Positions 11,739-23,330 of a stretch of 64,000 nt of DNA are shown here, piece after piece. This DNA comes from Eurosta solidaginis (Eukaryota; Arthropoda; Insecta; Diptera; Tephritidae), in NCBI RefSeq assembly GCF_040869045.1, contig NC_090323.1, positions 176,970,083 through 177,034,082 of the forward strand. Reading direction: 5' to 3'. The translations under genes were made by a program, and so were the position numbers. The notes beneath the pieces were generated by a model. It was not told the origin of the DNA. It ran no database searches and saw nothing but the letters and a program-made list of their open reading frames with translations. The number at the start of each line of letters is the position of its first letter. Position 1 is the stretch's first letter.

Positions 11739-12420
11739 GTATTGCCCCTTGTCTGCTGTGTTTCGTGAGCATGAAAATGAGAGTGTTAGGGAGCAAGATG
11801 TCGTTTTTTCTCTAAACATGAACGGTTACAAACCAATAGAACTTAGCCCCGTTAAAAAACTAAACAAATAATCAACCATGTTTTTATTAAAATTGTAAGA
11901 ACCCAGTAATAGGCCTTTTTAAATTTCGGGGCAGACACGTGTCATTTTATGACTTCAATTAGGAAAGTCGTCCCAGTAGATCAGCCGGTTTTGCTTTAAG
12001 TTGACCTAAATTTCTACCTAAATAGAGAAAACACCTAAATCACTAGAAACCGTCGGTAAGGCAGTGCAAAATAAAAATTTAGAATCTTTATGAGCATACT
12101 TTTCAACCTAAATTCAAATGTGAAATTTCACAAAAAAAAAATATATGAATTTTTCAATATTTTATATGCAAATAAATGACTCTTGTCCATTCAATTTTAT
12201 TTATTTATTTTTCTATTATTTAAAATCGCCGGCAAACTATGGTCGACTGCATAATATAAAAGATATATAAATATACAACTCAAAAGTTAAAATTTAAGAT
12301 ACATATATCGAGATTTCAACAATGTTATATTAAAAACAAAGATATATTATTAAATATTACACTTTAATTTCAGAATATAATAATAATAAATATAAGCAGA
12401 AATGAGATTTTATACCGAGA
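11739..12420. other. AT-rich DNA with half of a MITE
   Basis: No gene was seen. About 11995-12125 matches, in opposite orientation, the right half of the MITE at 17438-17837 (shared blocks CTACCTAAATAG, AAACACCTAAATCA-like, GTCGGTAA, CAGTGCAAA and CCTAAATTCAAATGT). The outer repeat end is degraded and the other half is absent, so this is an old fragment. The rest, including a TTTATT-rich block near 12200, has no assignment. Confidence 0.55.
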
Positions 12421-12430
12421 TCCTATACTG

Positions 12431-12742
12431 GCGGAATGCATCAAGTTCCGCTCAGCATGATTTCGGAAGGCAGTGGATTCCAATCTGCGGTTGGAATACA
12501 ACAAGATTCCAATCAGCATGTCATGGGAATCCGGCAGTGCTAAGAGTAGTATAATGAGGATACGCCATCACAAGGCATAAAAAGTAACATGACTTGTGTT
12601 GTTGGCATGCACCGGATTCCAATCAGCTCGATGCCTGACCCACAAGATTATACTGCCGGATTGCATACGATTCCGGTCAGTGACTCATGAAAAAGCATGT
12701 TTTTAACGTTGTTGGAATGCACCAGATTCCAATCAACACATT
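12431..12742. repeat. Five ~30-bp hairpin repeats
   Basis: Five units at 12431-12459, 12490-12520, 12601-12632, 12655-12688 and 12710-12742 share the plan stem-GCA-loop-stem-TCAGCATG. The stems differ yet remain paired: GCGGAA/TTCCGC, TTGGAAT/ATTCCAA (twice), CCGGA/TCCGG, and one copy with a mismatch (TTGGCAT/ATTCCAA). They lie just 3' of the minus-strand CR1-like element and may be its 3' untranslated region, or an independent structured repeat. Confidence 0.6.
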
Positions 12743-15655
12743 ACTGTCTTGTTCCTTCTTAATGATACATGGTGACAAATGTTCCTCCATCTTTATACGA
12801 GATAGTGCCTGTTTTTTACGGAAGAAATAAATGCCGACAATTAAATTAGCTTGTATCTCTTCAATTAGATAGGCAAGTATTGCATTACGTATAGTAGCAA
12901 AAGTACATTCAAGACTTATACAGTTATACAAGCCATTGTAGTGCGCGCACCAGATAAGAAGAGGATTATTTTTAGCAAAATTTCGTCGACAAAGGAGTAA
13001 ATAAAAAGGAACGTAATGTCCTGGATACTCTAGGGGGAACCGCAAAAAACAAGCGGTTGAGAAGGTCCGCAGAATCAATTTCTCCAATAATGAGCTTATG
13101 GATGAACAGTACCCCCAGTAATATTCTCCGATTTTCCAGAGTGGGTAAGTTAATAAGAGGAAGTCTACTTCTGTATGGAGGAAGGTGGAGATTTAAATCC
13201 CAATTAAGACCGCGCAATGCGAGTATCAAAAATTGCTTTTGAACTGACTCAAGACGCTTTATATGCTTTTGAGGGAACCAAACGCATGAGCAATACTCGA
13301 GTATTGGACAAACCAGCGATGTGTACAGAACCTAATGAGGTACGGATCATGGAACTCTTTAGCCCATCTTTTAACAAATGCACCCAATGCTTTGCTGGCA
13401 ATAGATGAAATATGCATGTTAGAATTCAATTTCGGATCAAAAAGGACACATAGATCATTTGCAATAGATATGCGTTCCAAAGGCGTACCATCTATTACAT
13501 ACGGTGTCTGTTGGCTTCACTCGGTGAAATGTGATATGATTACATTTAGAGCAATTTAAAGATAGTAAATTTGTTGGTTCATTGGAACGAGTCCAAGTCG
13601 GCGTGAAGAAGATCCAAGGAACTCAAATCGGTAGGACAGTAAGTGTAGCAAAGTTTTACATCATCCGCATACATTATAGTATGGGAATATAATATTGTCT
13701 GTGGCAAATCATTAATGAAAAGGGTAAAGAGCAAAGGGCCTAGCTGAATTCCCTGGAGTACACCGGAGGAAAGTCCGAACGATTCCGACAGATTGCACTT
13801 AAACAGGGCTTTTTGGGTCCGGTTAGAAAGATAGTATTTCAGCCACATTAATAGGTGAAACGGAAAGCCCAGTAAATCAACCTTATGAATAAGTAACTCA
13901 TGGTTGACGGTATCAAATGCTTTGATGAAGTCCGTGTAGATTATATCAGTTTGCTTGTTCGCTAAAAATCCTTCCATAACTATAGAGGTGAATACAAGCA
14001 AATTTGTAGTGGTTGACCTTTGACGAATGAAACCGTGCTGGCATGGAGATAAAATACTAGAACACTGATATTGGAGTTGACTGGTAACAATTTGTTCAAA
14101 GACTTTAGGAATGGCTGAAAGTTTAGCAATACCCCTGTAGTTCTCAACTTTTGACCTACTATCTTTTTTATGCAAGGGTATAATAAAATACTGTTTCCAA
14201 AGTGGTGGGAATGACGCAGATCCCAGAGATAGCTCAAATAATTTTAAAATAGACTCATACATGTTTTCGGCGCAGTACCTAAGCACGCAATTAGAAACAC
14301 CGTCTGGTCCCGGAGAAAAGGTGGGCTTAAAAGATTGAAGACTCTGGAGAACAACATCACTATCAGTAGCAGGATTCATACTGGAATTCGAGTTATCTAA
14401 GCGATGCGGGTATTGACCGGAATGAAAACCGCTGGAGGAATAGGTGGACCTAAAGAACTCTGAAAATAACTCTGCACCATCGTCATCAGTGCAAGCTTTT
14501 TACATCCAAAGGTAAATGAGGAAGGATACCCAGAAGTTTTTCGCTTTGAATTTACGAAACTGTAAAACTTTTTTGGATTTTTAAAAAATTGTGCTTTACA
14601 ACAACTCAAGTAATTTTTATAACAAAGCTGATAAAGATGGTGAAATTTGGAATGATCTATTTGATATTTATAGAGGTCTGCAGATGCTCCACATTTCTTA
14701 AATCTCTTATAAAGCCTAGATTTAATGTTACTAAGTCTGATAAGTTGCCTTGAAAACCAAGGGGCTTATTTGAACATAGGGTATAGCGAGTAGGATTGCA
14801 GGTATAGCCATCAAGTGTACTGTAAAATATAGAGATTGCCGAAGCGACATCAGTGCAAACAAAGAGATCCGACCAATCATGGGAAACCAACCGATCATTG
14901 AGCATAATGAAATTCGCTTTGTAGAAGCATCTAGATCGGGGACGAAACTGTACTGAATCCTACGGAGTAGGCTGATATCAAGTGATATCTCTAGCGTAGG
15001 GTGAAGAGGGTCTACTGGAAGGGATAAAGGTGGGATTTGCGTTAGGGCAGTACCCACCGAGCCATCCACAAATACTAAATCCAGAAATTTATTTCAACTA
15101 TTTGGAACATTTTTAATCTGTAAAAGTGATGAGCCTAACAAGCAATTGAGAAACTCATGTTGAGCAGTGGAAGTTAAAAAGTTTGAATCACTTATATTAA
15201 CCCAACTAACTGTTGGCAAGTTAAAGTCACCAAAAACAACAAGACGATCGTTATCTCCCAACTGCGAATGCCAACCACAGATGGCCGAGCTATGACTAGC
15301 ATAAACATCCATATCCGAACGAGGTGGTATATACGAACAGCAAACAATTACGCTATAGCTACCGAATGAAAGCCTAACTGCTATGAATTCGATATGAGAA
15401 TAGAATCAACAGCAATAAGGACACATCCCGCTCTAGAGATGCGATCACGCCGATAAACAGCATATTTATTTGAAAAAACCTCAGAATTGTAATTATCAGC
15501 CTTTAGCCAGGTCCCTCCAAAAGCTACAATTTGTGTAGAAAAGTTGAAAGAATTAAGGAAGAGTGGAACAAGCTTTGATCGTAAACCCCGAACATTTTGG
15601 TAATTAATGAGAAGACGGGACAGATCAGCAATTACCTTTGTGTTGTTATTACTGT
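12690..15655 (-). pseudogene. CR1-like ORF2 (endonuclease and reverse transcriptase), decayed
   Basis: Read from high to low positions. The endonuclease has YQNVRGLRSK (about 15600), FGGTWL where family members have ETWL (about 15515), VVFGDFNLP (about 15230) and LDLVFVDGS with HPTLEI (about 15070-14990). The reverse transcriptase is open at 14379-13579: FSPGPDGVSN, YTDFIKAFDTVNHELL, SSGVLQGIQLGPLL, INDLP and an intact catalytic YADD (about 13655). The tail includes DPKLNSN (about 13430), LALRGLNWD (about 13220) and LPPYRSRLPLINLPTLENRR (about 13175), typical of CR1-type C-termini. Stops and frameshifts separate these blocks. Confidence 0.8.
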
Positions 15656-15682
15656 GTTCGTCATACCGTTTTTTGGCAATAA

Positions 15683-16808
15683 TTAAATAGGTTCGGTCCT
15701 CGCCTTTCTTGTGAACAAGTGAACCACAGTATGCTTAGGCCAAAAAGAGGAATCAAGTACCTTATCGATATATGCATCTGAAAGAGAGGAGATGTCTCTC
15801 TCATATTTAAAGTTAAATTTATACACATTGTTAATAGTGGGTGCAACACCAAGTTTAGAGCAAACGTTATGAGCAATATCATTTTCGGTAAGCGAGAAGT
15901 GTAATCGGGACACAAATACAATCCTACGAGGTGGAACGGCAGTCACCTGCAAAGGAGTAGCGGGTAGCGCACCAGAGAGCTTGGAAGGTGCGGCCGTTGT
16001 AGTACAGTTGACAGAAAACGCATTGCTTGACCTAGCGTTGGTTATCGAGCACGTCAATGAAGTACTATTTTTTTCAGGTACACTTGTATCGCTAGCAACA
16101 ACTCCAGTATCGGTGACTGTTATTGTTGGAGCTAAAGATACCGGTGGAAGTGTAGGGTGAATTGGGGAGTCCAGCGAAATCAACATTGGTGACGTAGAAC
16201 AAACAGCCGCAAAGGTACCACTATTAGTTGGTTCATCATTTAATTTGCCAGAGATCGTCTAGCTAGAAGTCTCGACAGAGCTTTGTGGAGATTCCTGAGC
16301 CGCATTGTTCATAACGTCTTTGGCAAGCCTGTGTGTATCGATCAACGCGGTTGAAGGGACATTCTTAGGTGAGCATCTCTGCCCCTTAACTCGAAGACAA
16401 GCTGGAATCTTTGTTGGGCTTACATTTCTTACGTTTTGTAGATTGACATATCACTTTCAATTTTTTAAAGTGAGCTTCCATCGTTTTGAATCTTTCGTTA
16501 AGGTCACGAAACCCAATAAAAATGTTCTTTAACTCTTTCTGAGTTTGCCTCATAAAAGCTCGCATGTCATTTTCTACGGAACGACAATCATGACGTATCC
16601 AGTTCAGTCCAATTTTGCTGGATATTAGGTCAACAACCCGACCACCTATGTGAGAGAAACCGGTACAGATAACATGAGCCATATTATCACAGAGCCAACA
16701 ACATACATAAGTATCACCATGGGAAATTTTCTTTTGATTGGTGCACTTCTTGACACAGCAATCCAACATAATTGGAAAGTTAAACAAACCCAAAAGAAAA
16801 ATAGGCAA
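15683..16808 (-). pseudogene. CR1-like ORF1, decayed
   Basis: The amino part (16808-16386) starts at ATG with a Cys/His cluster, CCVKKC...CCWLC...H-VIC, resembling a PHD-type finger, followed by a likely coiled coil (ELKNIFIGFRDLNERFKTME). After a frame break, 16186-15683 is Ser/Thr/Pro-rich and ends in a domain beginning RRIVFVSRLHFSLTENDI and finishing SFWPKHTVVHLF, the RRM-like fold seen in LINE ORF1 proteins. Role: binding element RNA. It is separated from ORF2 by about 30 bp. Confidence 0.68.
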
Positions 16809-17130
16809 AAGAAACTATATGTAGAGGATAAATTGAACAGCTGTTCAAAAAATATGAGCGAGAGTTATTTTGGAGCACTGGATGCAAAGCGCAAGACAGC
16901 GTATAGCTAGCAGCGAATACAACAGAAAGCAAAAAGGGCACACAATGACTTGCTAATATCAGCTACCAACAAAAAGGTATGCAGTTATCACAAATTTTTG
17001 TGAAAATCTATGATCTATGAACACACAGACTGAATGTTTAAATTGCACAAAAAGCCACTATGTATATTGCACTGTGTAAAGATTTAATACGAAATTAATC
17101 CTATAAACTGTTTTCTATTATATTAATGAA

Positions 17131-17410
17131 TATTTATAAAAAATAACAAAAAGAATAACAATTCGATTGTACGTGATGGTGAGCTCAATTTTGTACAAGC
17201 TGATGTTGGCGACACAAGAATTGGATCCTTCAAAAATATAGACCGCAATCTGAACATATTTGGAAGCCAAGTGCACTAATTGGCCTAAAGAAGTTATTGG
17301 AGGCGTACCAACATCACAGTATTGAATTCGAGATTTTGGGCACGTGCTCCACTATGTTCGAAAAAAATCCAGTCGATCCGGCGCTCTGCTCATCAAACAT
17401 GTGAAAATAT
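17131..17410 (+). pseudogene. Unassigned coding-like fragment with a frameshift
   Basis: Two adjoining frames have protein-like composition. One reads IVRDGELNFVQADVGDTRI onward for about 45 codons to a TAA near 17279. The next frame reads LKKLLEAYQHHSIEFEILGT and stops at about 17402. Joined by one shift they would give about 85 residues. I do not recognise the family. It could be the edge of a host exon, a processed pseudogene or a transposon gene. It lies between a CR1-like element and a MITE. Confidence 0.3.
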
Positions 17411-17437
17411 GTAAATAATGTAATATACATGTACTTT

Positions 17438-17837
17438 TAGGCTGGGTACGAGTTCGCCTAAATTATAGGTACCTAAACAAATATTTCACTGGAACTTTCC
17501 AGCACTGACATTCAATTCTTATGACGCGGGCGTCAGCAAGAACCAATTTGAGATCCCTTTACGCCATATTCAACAATCGATCGGACATTGATCAACGCCC
17601 TCTTATCTATTATGTGGTACTTTCATGCGCATTTTTATGGCACATCAGAAATTTAAGAGCAATACAATGAAAAATCGAAATGTTTTTGGTTTTAAAGTTT
17701 GACATTTGAATTTAGGTCGAAAAGTTTGCTCAAAAATATAAAAAATTTTTTATTTGCACTGCTTTACCGACAATTTCCATTGATTTAGGTTTTTTCCCTA
17801 TTTAGGTAGCAATTTAGGCAAACTCGCACACAGCCTA
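17438..17837. mobile_element. 400-bp MITE with ~37-bp terminal inverted repeats
   Basis: The left end TAGGCTGGGTACGAGTTCGC and the right end, read inversely, TAGGCTGTGTGCGAGTTTGC continue to match through CCTAAAT...ACCTAAA, about 37 bp with few mismatches. A TA at each edge fits a Tc1/mariner-type TA duplication. There is no coding capacity. A half copy in inverse orientation is at about 11995-12125. Confidence 0.75.
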
Positions 17838-17984
17838 AGAAAAATGTTTGAATAAAAAACGTCTTTTTTTCAAGCTTTCTCAGCTTGTAGGAACTCATAA
17901 TGGTTGAGTGATTATTTTCTGAACACAACGTTGAGTATTATAATCCACTCAACCGTTGGGACTTTACCACAAATTTGTTCGCTA

Positions 17985-18995
17985 TTGTTGTTGTGTTAAC
18001 AGTGCTTCGCCAAATTCATTGAGCACGACCACTCACAAATTGTCATCAAAGTCCTCTAATGAGGGCCCAAGGGAACTGGCTGTTGCAACAGGGGCGGACC
18101 ATATGGAGATTGGTTTTAGAGGCGTAGGTTCCACATTACATTTGAAAAGATGGTTGGTGTCATGGAGGGACACATCGCATGCCGGACATACATTACGTAT
18201 GTCGGGGTTGATTCTGGACAAGTAAGAGCTTAACCTGTTACAGTATCCAGAACGAAGTTGAGGCAGGTTGACTCGTGTCTCCCTTGGTAATGTGGTTTCT
18301 TCTTCTGCAAGGGTAGGATTTTGTATATTAATAACAGTGTTCACTGGACGCGTCCTGGCAAAAACCTTTATCTATTCTGTGTGGATTTGGCTTGGGGCCT
18401 TTTTATACTTTTCTGGATAAAACGGCTGTGTTGGCAGGTGCCGAATCTCGTCGTAGTGCTTATGGAGATGTTCCCTTAACCTCTGTGGAGGCGGTTTGTT
18501 TGCTAGGATGACCTGGTCTGTGACTATTTAGCAAAGAAATTCCTCTTCAGCATTTCGTTGTGCTCTTTAATATTGAGCTTTTTGACCTCACTATGTAGGT
18601 GGTTTTGGGTGTCATAAGGAGACATCCCGTGGCAGTTTTGGAGGCAGCATTTTAACAGGTACGCAGCCTTTTCCAATATGTGTTTTTAAGACCAGGCGAC
18701 CAAACTGGTGACGCGTAGATCATGAGCGGCCGGCAAATTACTTTGTGCGTAGTTAGATTCGTTTCTTTATTTTTCCTCCAGGTGCTGCCCGCAAGCGACT
18801 TGAGGATTTTGTTGCGGCTTTTAGATACAATTTCGGTGGCATGCGCCTTGAAGGTCGGAGTATTATCGAACGTTACCCCTAAGACCTTTGGGTGACTTAC
18901 AACCAGTAGTGTGACACAATCGATGTGAACGTCCAATATTTGCGACACCTGTTCCTTCCACTTCGTAAACAGAGTGACCGTGAATTTTGTCATGA
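17985..18995 (-). mobile_element. 5'-truncated Jockey/CR1-like LINE fragment
   Basis: The 3' end with its CAA-type tail is at about 17985, followed inward by the C-terminal stop region (ETASS-like, CPACDVSLHDTNHLF at about 18180) and, at 18993-18652, the region VTLFTKW...HPKVLGVTFD...ASPVWSPG of the reverse transcriptase thumb. It belongs to the family of the 3354-6753 element but is a more diverged subfamily. The middle part has broken frames; everything before the thumb is missing. Confidence 0.75.
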
Positions 18996-19529
18996 TAACT
19001 CCAGGGTACGCAAGGTGAAGAAACTAAAACAAGAACTCCATTTAACTTTTTTCGCCACATTTACTTTACTTGTTTATTCAGCTATCTGACAGTTCTTATA
19101 CCTTTTAAAGTGTTCGTTATGAATATATTTTTTTCCTCTTGATATTATAATGAAGTGTGAAAAATAATTAAAGAAGTCCTTTTCCTTAAAGTACAAGGGT
19201 AATTATTTCATTTGGCAGTTGGCTCAACCCGCCGTTCAGAGAACTAATATTTTATCATTCAACTGACGGAGATATCTTTGCAACGTATCAACAAAGATAG
19301 TGTGCGCTGTAAGCGCCCGATGCCAGTGACTAAAAACTGAATTTCTTCGAAACAGCTAGACTGATTCTCATTAAATTTTGTGAGCATATTGAGTAGGTCT
19401 GAGAATTGCATCTTATCTATTTTCCTTATCCCAAATTGATTCACCGCTTAATTATTTTTTAGGAATTTTTTTTGTTTTTGTTTGAAACAGATTTCAAATA
19501 CATATAACCCTTATGGAGGGTGGGAGTAT
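18996..19529. other. No gene recognised
   Basis: AT-rich sequence. A minus-strand frame of 61 codons (19444-19259, starting MNQFGIRKIDKMQFSDLL) has plausible composition but resembles nothing I can name; it may be part of an unrecognised element or chance. Confidence 0.4.
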
Positions 19530-19765
19530 GAATGGGGCATGGAGAAGAATAAAAAGAAGTAGAGATAAAAAAACGAGGGAAGGAGCAATATACGGAGAAA
19601 GAGATAGAGTAAGAAGAAGATAGAGAGACAAGGATAGATGGAGCGAGGAGAGAGAAGGAGAGGAAGCTAGAGAGAAAATAAGAGATGGAAAAGGCAGAGA
19701 GGTGGAAAGAGAAGAAGAGAGAATTGGATAAAAGGATAAAGAAAAGAGGTAGGGAGGGAATGTGA
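19530..19765. repeat. Polypurine tract
   Basis: About 235 bp almost wholly A and G on the plus strand (GAGAGA, AGGAAG, GAAGAAG). It lies just upstream of a HINE 5' end and shows no fixed period. Such tracts can form triplex DNA or bind GAGA-type factors; that is general knowledge and not shown here. Confidence 0.8.
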
Positions 19766-19840
19766 GTTAGAGATAAAACTTATTAAAAGTTGTGCAGCAA
19801 GATAAAAGCAGAACAAAGTATACCGGATCTGCTAGTATTT

Positions 19841-22801
19841 TTATACTCAGTTGAGCAGAGCTCACAGAGTATATTAACTTTGATTGGATAACGGTTGGTT
19901 GTACAGGTATGAAGGAATCGAGATAGATATAGACTTCCATATATCAAAACCATCAGTATCGAAAAAAAATTTGATTCAGCTATGTCCGTCCGTCCGTCCG
20001 TCCATCCGTCCTTTAACACGATAACTTGAGTAAATGTTGAGGTATCTTGATGAAATTTGGCATGTAGGTTCCTGGGCACTCCTCTCAGATCGCTATTTAA
20101 AATGAACAATAGCGGACTATAACCACGCCCACTTTTTCGATATCGAAATCGCTCGGCCGATAACACGATACCTTGAGCAAAAATCGATATATCTTTACTA
20201 AACTCAGTTCCCGTACTTATCTGAACTCACTTTGTATTGGTATAAAAAATGGCCGAAATTTGACTGTGACCACGCCCACTTTTTCGATATATAAAATTAT
20301 GAAAAATTAAAAAAAAATGCCATAATTCTATACGAAATACGAAAAAAGGGATGAAACATGATAATTGGATTGGTTTATTGACGTAAAATATAACTTTAGA
20401 AACAAATTTTGTAAAATGGTTGTGACAGCTACCATATTAAGTAGAAGAAAATTAAAAATTTCTGCAGGGCGAAATCAAAAGCCTTTGGAATCTTGACAGG
20501 AATACTATTCGTGGCATTATATATATAAATAAATTAGCGGTACCCGACAGATTATGCTCTGGGTCACCCTGGTCCACATTTTGTTCGATAGCTCGAAAAC
20601 TCCTTCACATATACAACTAAGGGCCACTCCCTTTTAAAACTCTCATTAATACCTTTAATTTGATACCCATATCATACAAACACAGTACAGAGTCACCCCT
20701 GGTCCACCTTTATGGCGATATCTCGAAAAGGCTTCCACCTATAAATCTAAGACCCACTCCTTTTTATACTCAGTTGAGCAGAGCTCACAGAGTATATTAA
20801 CTTTGATTGGATAACGGTTGGTTGTACATATATAAAGGAATCGAGATAGATATAGACTTCCATATATCAAAATAATCAGGATCGAAAAAAAATTTGATTG
20901 AGCCATGTCCGTCCGTCCGTCCGTCCGTCCGTTAACTCGATATCTTGAGTAAATTTTGAGGTATCTTGATGAAATTTGGTATGTAGGTTCCTGAGCACTC
21001 ATCTCAGATCGCTATTTAAAATGAACGATATCGGACTATAACCACGCCCACTTTTTCGATATCGAAACCGAAAAAGTGCGATAATTCATTACAGAAGACA
21101 GCTAAAGCGACGAAGCTTGGTAGATGAGTTTAGCTTATGACGCAGAATAGAAAATTAGTAAAATTTTGGACAATGGGCGTGGCACCGCCCACTTTTAAAA
21201 GAAGGTAATTTACAAATTTTGCAAGCTGTAATTTGGCAGTCGTTGAAGATATCATGATGATATTTGGCAGGAACGTTACTCCTATTACTATATATACGCT
21301 TAATAAAAATTAGCAAAATCGGAGAAGGACCACGCCCACTTTTAAAAAAAAAATTTTTTTTTGAGTAAAATTTTAACAAAAAATTTAATATCTTTACAGT
21401 ATATAAGTAAATTATGTCAACATTCAACTCCAGTAATGATATGGTGCAACAAAATACAAAAATAAAAGAAAATTTCAAAATGGGCGTGGCTCCGCCCTTT
21501 TTCATTTAATTTTTCTAGGATACTTTTAGCGCCATAAGTCGAACAAAAATTAACCAATCCTTTTGAAATTTGGTAGGGGCATAGATTTTATGACGTTAAC
21601 TGTTTTCTGTGAAAATGGGCGAAATCGGTTGATGCCACGCCCAGTTTTTATACACAGTCGTCCGTCTGTCCTTCCGCATGGCCGTTAACACGCTAACTTG
21701 AGCAAAAATCGACATATCTTTAATGAACTTAGTTCACGTGCTTACTTGAATTCACTTTATCTTGGTATCAAAAATGAACGAAATCCGACTATGACCACGC
21801 CCACTTTTTCGATATCGAAAATTACGAAAAATTAAAAAAATGCCATACCAAATACGAAAAAAGGTATGAAACATGGTGAGGTAATTGGATTGTTTTATTG
21901 ACGCGAAATATAACTTTAGAAAAAACTTTATAAAATGGTTGTGACACCTACCATATTAAGTAGAAGAAAATGAAAAACTTCTGCAGGGTGAAATAAAAAA
22001 CCCTTAAAATCTTGGCAGGTATTACATATATAAATAAATTAGCGGTATCCAACAGATGATGTTCTGGGTCACCCTGGTCCACATTTTGGTCGATATCTGG
22101 AAAACGCCTTCATACCACTCCCTTTTAAAACCCTCATTAATACCTTTAATTTGACACCCATATCGTACAAACACATTCTAAAGTCACCCCTGGTCCACCT
22201 TTATGGCGATATTTCGAAACGGCATCCACCTATAGAACTAAGGCCCACTCCCTTTTAAAATACTCATTAACACCATTCGTTTGTAGCGATATCTCAAAAC
22301 GGCGTCCACCTATGGAACTAAGGATTACTCCCTTTTAAAATACTCATTAACACCTTTCATTTGATACCCATATCGTACAAGCGCATTCTAGAGTCAACCC
22401 TGATGCACCTTTATGGCTATATCCCTAAATGGCGTCCACCTATAGAACTATGGCCCACTCCCTCATAAAATACTCTTTAATGCCTTTCACTTGTTACACA
22501 TGTCATACAAACACATTCCAGGGTTTCCCTCGGTTTATTTTCCTACATGGTTATTTCCCCTTATGTTGTCAACATAGCTCTCAACTGAGTATGTAATGTT
22601 CGGTTACACCCGAACTTAACCTTCCTTACTTGTTAAAACACTCATTAACACCTTTCATTTGATACACTTGTCATACAAATACATTCCAGGGTTACCCAAG
22701 GTTCATTTTACTACATGGGGATTTTCCCTTATTTTGTCTCCATAGCTCTCAACTGAGTATGTTATGTTCGGTTACACCCGAACTTTGCCTTCCTTACTTA
22801 T
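19841..22801 (+). mobile_element. HINE copy I (DINE-1-like), interrupted by copy II
   Basis: Two parts, 19841-20763 and 22635-22801, join across the nested copy II. The 5' end is TTATACTCAGTTGAGCAGAG, with a local hairpin TATACTC/GAGTATA, followed by GTCCGTCCGTCC, CCACGCCCAC and CGATATCG blocks as in Drosophila DINE-1. The 3' end has CTCAACTGAGTA, the hairpin GTTCGG/CCGAAC and CCTTACTT. No protein is encoded. Helentron-associated elements of this kind are moved by a Rep-helicase from autonomous partners. Confidence 0.8.
20764..22634 (+). mobile_element. HINE copy II, complete, nested in copy I
   Basis: Runs from TTATACTCAGTTGAGCAGAG to CTTCCTTACTTGTT. Removing it rejoins CCCACTCCTTTT with AAAACACTCATTAAC, which matches the uninterrupted sequence in other copies (CCCACTCCCTTTTAAAA). 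No longer target duplication is seen. Internal blocks include several CCACGCCCAC segments and three or four short copies of the ~130-bp unit found expanded at 38590-39765. Confidence 0.85.
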
Positions 22802-22978
22802 TTTATGTACGATTGATAAGGTTTTGCGTATAATTCATTGGATTCTTGCTTATTTGATTTAATTTTAAACAGTTTTCGAAAGCGATGATGAGCAAAGTGA
22901 GCAAAATTTAGAAGTAGATTAATACAGCTTTGAGAAAACTACAGAAATTAAGACAAAGTTATATAAATGGTTAAAACA

Positions 22979-23330
22979 GGCCGTCGTGGTGTGATGGTAG
23001 CGTATTCCGCCTACCACACCGATGATCCTGAATTCACGCCCCGGGCAAAGCAACATCAAAATTTTAAAAAACAAGTTTTTTCAATTAGAAGAAAACTTTT
23101 CTAATCGGGGTCGCCCATCGGCAGTGGTTGGCAAGCACTCCGAGTGTATTTCTGCCATGAAAAGCTTCGCAGTGAAAACTCGTCTTTCTTGCAGATGCCG
23201 TTCGGAGTCGGAACCGTCCCACCTATTTGTATTAAAAACTAAAAAGGAGTACAACGCAAATTGAAAGCAAAGCTCGGCCTAAAATCTCTTCTGAGGTTAT
23301 CGCGCCTTACATTTATTTATTTATTTTTAT
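22979..23330 (+). mobile_element. tRNA-derived SINE, copy 1
   Basis: The head has RNA polymerase III-like boxes: TGATGGTAGCG (A box) and a B box reading GAATTCACGCC, versus GGTTCACGCC in better copies. The body has TTTTCAATTAGAAGAAAA, CGGCAGTG, GCACTCCGAGTG and GCAGATGCCGTTCGGAGTC, and the end is a TTTATTTATTT tail after GCGCCTTACA. Five copies lie in the window. It is not a functional tRNA. Target duplication is unclear. Confidence 0.82.

Larger units (their letters stand above)
12690..16880 (-). mobile_element. CR1-like non-LTR retrotransposon
   Basis: A long minus-strand LINE with ORF1 (zinc finger plus an RNA-binding-like domain) and ORF2 (endonuclease, reverse transcriptase, long C-terminal tail), in the order found in insect CR1-type elements. 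The 5' end is near 16880 and the 3' end near or just below 12690; no target duplication was found, so limits are approximate. All domains are present in the right order, but frames are broken many times. Confidence 0.78.

Noticed and set aside
12431..12742. CRISPR array or rho-independent terminators from regularly occurring hairpins
   Set aside because: Spacing is irregular, the genome is eukaryotic, there is no T-run logic and the units lie beside a LINE 3' end.
15661..15921. Separate minus-strand gene overlapping the CR1-like ORF1
   Set aside because: It is a shifted frame across the ORF1 end; the neighbouring frame carries the conserved RRM-like block.
22979..23050. tRNA gene suggested by A- and B-box-like sequences
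   Set aside because: It is the head of a dispersed SINE with a ~350-bp body; the cloverleaf is not intact, and five copies exist in the window.
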